From Strigops habroptila (taxonomy: Eukaryota; Chordata; Aves; Psittaciformes; Psittacidae): a stretch of 64,000 bases of DNA. Below are positions 62,407-64,000 of this stretch, in pieces. The stretch spans positions 2,083,569-2,147,568 of the forward strand of contig NC_044297.2 in assembly GCF_004027225.2 (NCBI RefSeq), given 5' to 3'. A program made the translations under genes and the position numbers. Numbering within the stretch: the first letter of the stretch is position 1; every line of letters begins with the position of its first letter. The notes under the pieces are model-generated. The model was given only the letters and a program-made list of their open reading frames with translations. It was not told the origin of the DNA and did no database searches.

Positions 62407-62536
62407 CTATGCTTCCTCCAAGCTACCTAATATCCCCTTGTCAACAAGATGTGCTTTTAGTGTGTTGAAGATGTGGAGCTGCTGGTCTGGCCGCAAGGTT
62501 AAGAACTGCTGGATCAGTTTGCTTGGGTTGGGACCT
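62407..62536 (-). CDS. CDS2: CDS2 terminal coding exon
   Basis: Acceptor GTGTTTCAG before 62536; encodes [20 protein letters not shown] to the stop TAG at 62407-62409. Confidence 0.94.
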
Positions 62537-63725
62537 CTGAAACACAAAAGCATCATTAGCAGTGAGTCACAGTGCTAAATCTCCATGATTTGGGAACCTC
62601 ATCAAAATAATAGGTTGAAGGCAATAGCCATGTTGCCCATTCCTTCCCCAGGTCTACCCAAAGAACTTAACTCCATTCCAGATGTGGAAATGGCTTCAGA
62701 AGGCACAGGATGATGAACTGTAGCAAACAAAAACCTCAAGCCCAAACCCAATCTGTTCCAAGAGCATTGTGTATCTTACCTTCCCAGCAGATGCTCCCCC
62801 TCAAAACTCAAGGCAGTTCCTCACCTCTTTCAGTACATCTGTTATGCACCTATAAGCCTTCTTCTATGCTTGGCCACAGAATACTTGCTAATGCTACAAA
62901 ATTAGATTTTTATGCTCATTCCACTCTGGAAATGCTGCTCAAGATCCACAGAGATGCCAAAGGGACATGGAGGGGCTTCAAAGGGACTGGAATAACAGAC
63001 CTTGGGAAACGAGGATTGTGCTTTCAGCTTGCATGACCCTGCTAAAAGGTGCTTCTCTTGTTCAAGCCTCCATTTGCTCTCTGCCTTTGTCTTGTATTTT
63101 TAGATGTTGCTCTAATAGAGATAACAACTATCTCCAATTTCTCCTACGAGAAAAGGCTGAGAGAGTTGGGGTTGTTCAGCCTGGAGAAGAGAAGACTCCA
63201 GGGAGACCTTATTGTGGCCTTTCAGTACTTAAAAGGAGCCTTTAAGAAAGACGGGGAGAGACTTTTAGCAGAGCCTGGTGCGACAAGACAAGGAGTGATG
63301 GGTTTAAGCTTAAAGAGGGAGATTCAGGCTGGATGTGAGGAAGAAATTCTTTACAATGAAGGTGGTAAAACACTGGCACAGGTTGCCCAGAGAGGTGGTG
63401 GATGCCCCATCCCTGGAGACATTCCAGGCCAGGCTGGATGTGGTTCTGAGCAACATGATCTAGTTGAAGATGTCCCTGCTCATTGCAGGGGTGTTGACTA
63501 GATGAGCTTTGAAGGTCCTTTCCAACTCAAACTATTTTATGATTCTATGATTCTAATTACAAGCCTGTTCATCACCTGAGCTTGAGAGAGCCCCCAGACT
63601 TCCCCACAAAGCAGTAAATACCTGATGAAGCTCGCGATGTACACATTGACAAAGGTTGCCATCAGGTACTGACAGTCAAAGCGGTCCATGATACCTCCAT
63701 GCCCTGGGATTGTGTTGGCAAAGTC
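62407..63725 (-). CDS. CDS2: Phosphatidate cytidylyltransferase 2, C-terminal part (last two exons)
   Basis: CDP-diacylglycerol synthase is an ER multi-pass membrane enzyme. It makes CDP-DAG from phosphatidic acid and CTP, feeding phosphatidylinositol synthesis. Exons 63622-63725 and 62407-62536 join across AG|A to give 77 residues and a TAG stop. They carry the family signature at the first residues, [17 protein letters not shown], with the HGG and DRFD active-site residues, then a hydrophobic last helix ([14 protein letters not shown]). The tail [20 protein letters not shown] and [13 protein letters not shown] matches CDS2 better than CDS1 (which has more Val/Leu/Glu changes here). The very last residues, GILGSLEEA, differ from human. 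The rest of the gene is right of the window. Confidence 0.93.
62537..63621 (-). other. CDS2 last intron
   Basis: About 1.1 kb with GT-AG ends, much of it a CR1 at 63141-63555. Confidence 0.85.
63141..63555 (+). mobile_element. CR1 LINE fragment, second subfamily, in CDS2 intron
   Basis: About 415 bases, same type as the copy at 39940, with GAGACATTCCAGGCCAGGC and TGCTCATTGCAGGGG blocks. It ends with the CR1-type short repeat ATGATTCTATGATTCT. Antisense to CDS2. Confidence 0.94.
63622..63725 (-). CDS. CDS2: CDS2 penultimate coding exon (catalytic signature)
   Basis: Acceptor TTTGCACAG before 63725; 34 codons plus two bases with [18 protein letters not shown]. Donor GTATTT. Starts in phase 0. 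Confidence 0.95.
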
Positions 63726-64000
63726 CTGTGCAAAGCAGAAGGGATGGCATTCAGCAGTTTCAATTGCCCTGTACTTGAATTACTACCTCTATGCATGACA
63801 CACACCCTTGCAGTAATTCTTTCCAGAAGGCCAAAGTCAGATTAAGAAGATATTTTGTTTAACCTCTCCCTGGTTTTAAAAGTTGCTCCTTTAGGAAGAC
63901 CACCAGTGCCTGAGGGACACCAAGGCTTAACTCACATCTGTCACTCTAAGGTCAAGGAAGGCCAATGTTTATCTCTTGCAACCCCATCTTGCCTTTCAAG

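Noticed and set aside
63049-63501. 150-codon + strand open frame near CDS2
   Set aside because: It translates the 3' end of the CR1 at 63141-63555, not a host gene and not an intact transposon protein.
1-64000. CRISPR arrays, phage or plasmid genes, tRNA or rRNA genes
   Set aside because: No regular repeat-spacer pattern, no cloverleaf or rRNA sequence, and the gene structures are those of a vertebrate nuclear genome.

Overview
The window looks like bird nuclear DNA. It holds intron-rich vertebrate genes with GT-AG splice sites and AATAAA poly(A) signals, and the interspersed repeats are almost all 5'-truncated CR1 (chicken repeat 1) LINE fragments. Four protein-coding genes are recognisable from conserved protein sequence. 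I cannot name the species.

Layout, left to right. (1) 431-2510, + strand: last four coding exons of a gastrokine, best matched to GKN2 (BRICHOS domain, secreted); its signal-peptide exon(s) lie left of the window. (2) 2703-2934: a CR1, then about 14.6 kb of intergenic DNA with no clear CR1. (3) 17614-22625, + strand: complete two-exon BMP10 (425 codons), with a TATA-like box upstream, a furin site and the seven-cysteine TGF-beta knot. (4) about 23-36 kb: intergenic DNA between two convergent genes, with CR1 copies, a polypyrimidine tract and a (CCAT)n microsatellite. (5) 37668-54910, - strand: complete ARHGAP25 (11 coding exons, 653 codons; PH, RhoGAP and C-terminal coiled coil). (6) about 55-57.9 kb: upstream region of ARHGAP25. 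(7) about 57.95-64 kb, - strand: long 3'UTR and last two coding exons of phosphatidate cytidylyltransferase, best matched to CDS2.

The GKN2-BMP10-ARHGAP25 order and orientations match the human 2p13 block read in reverse, which supports the assignments. CDS2 next to ARHGAP25 differs from human, where CDS2 is on chromosome 20. The genes do not form one pathway: gastric mucosal protein, cardiac BMP ligand, leukocyte Rac GAP, and phosphoinositide-precursor enzyme. All exon chains were built by hand; every junction keeps frame and every intron has GT-AG ends.

I found no undescribed multi-gene system, no CRISPR, no phage or bacterial DNA, and no RNA gene I could support. The points most worth a second look are the CR1-poor tract around the BMP10 promoter, the ARHGAP25/CDS2 adjacency, a hairpin plus direct repeat at the probable ARHGAP25 3' end, and signs of alternative polyadenylation in CDS2.
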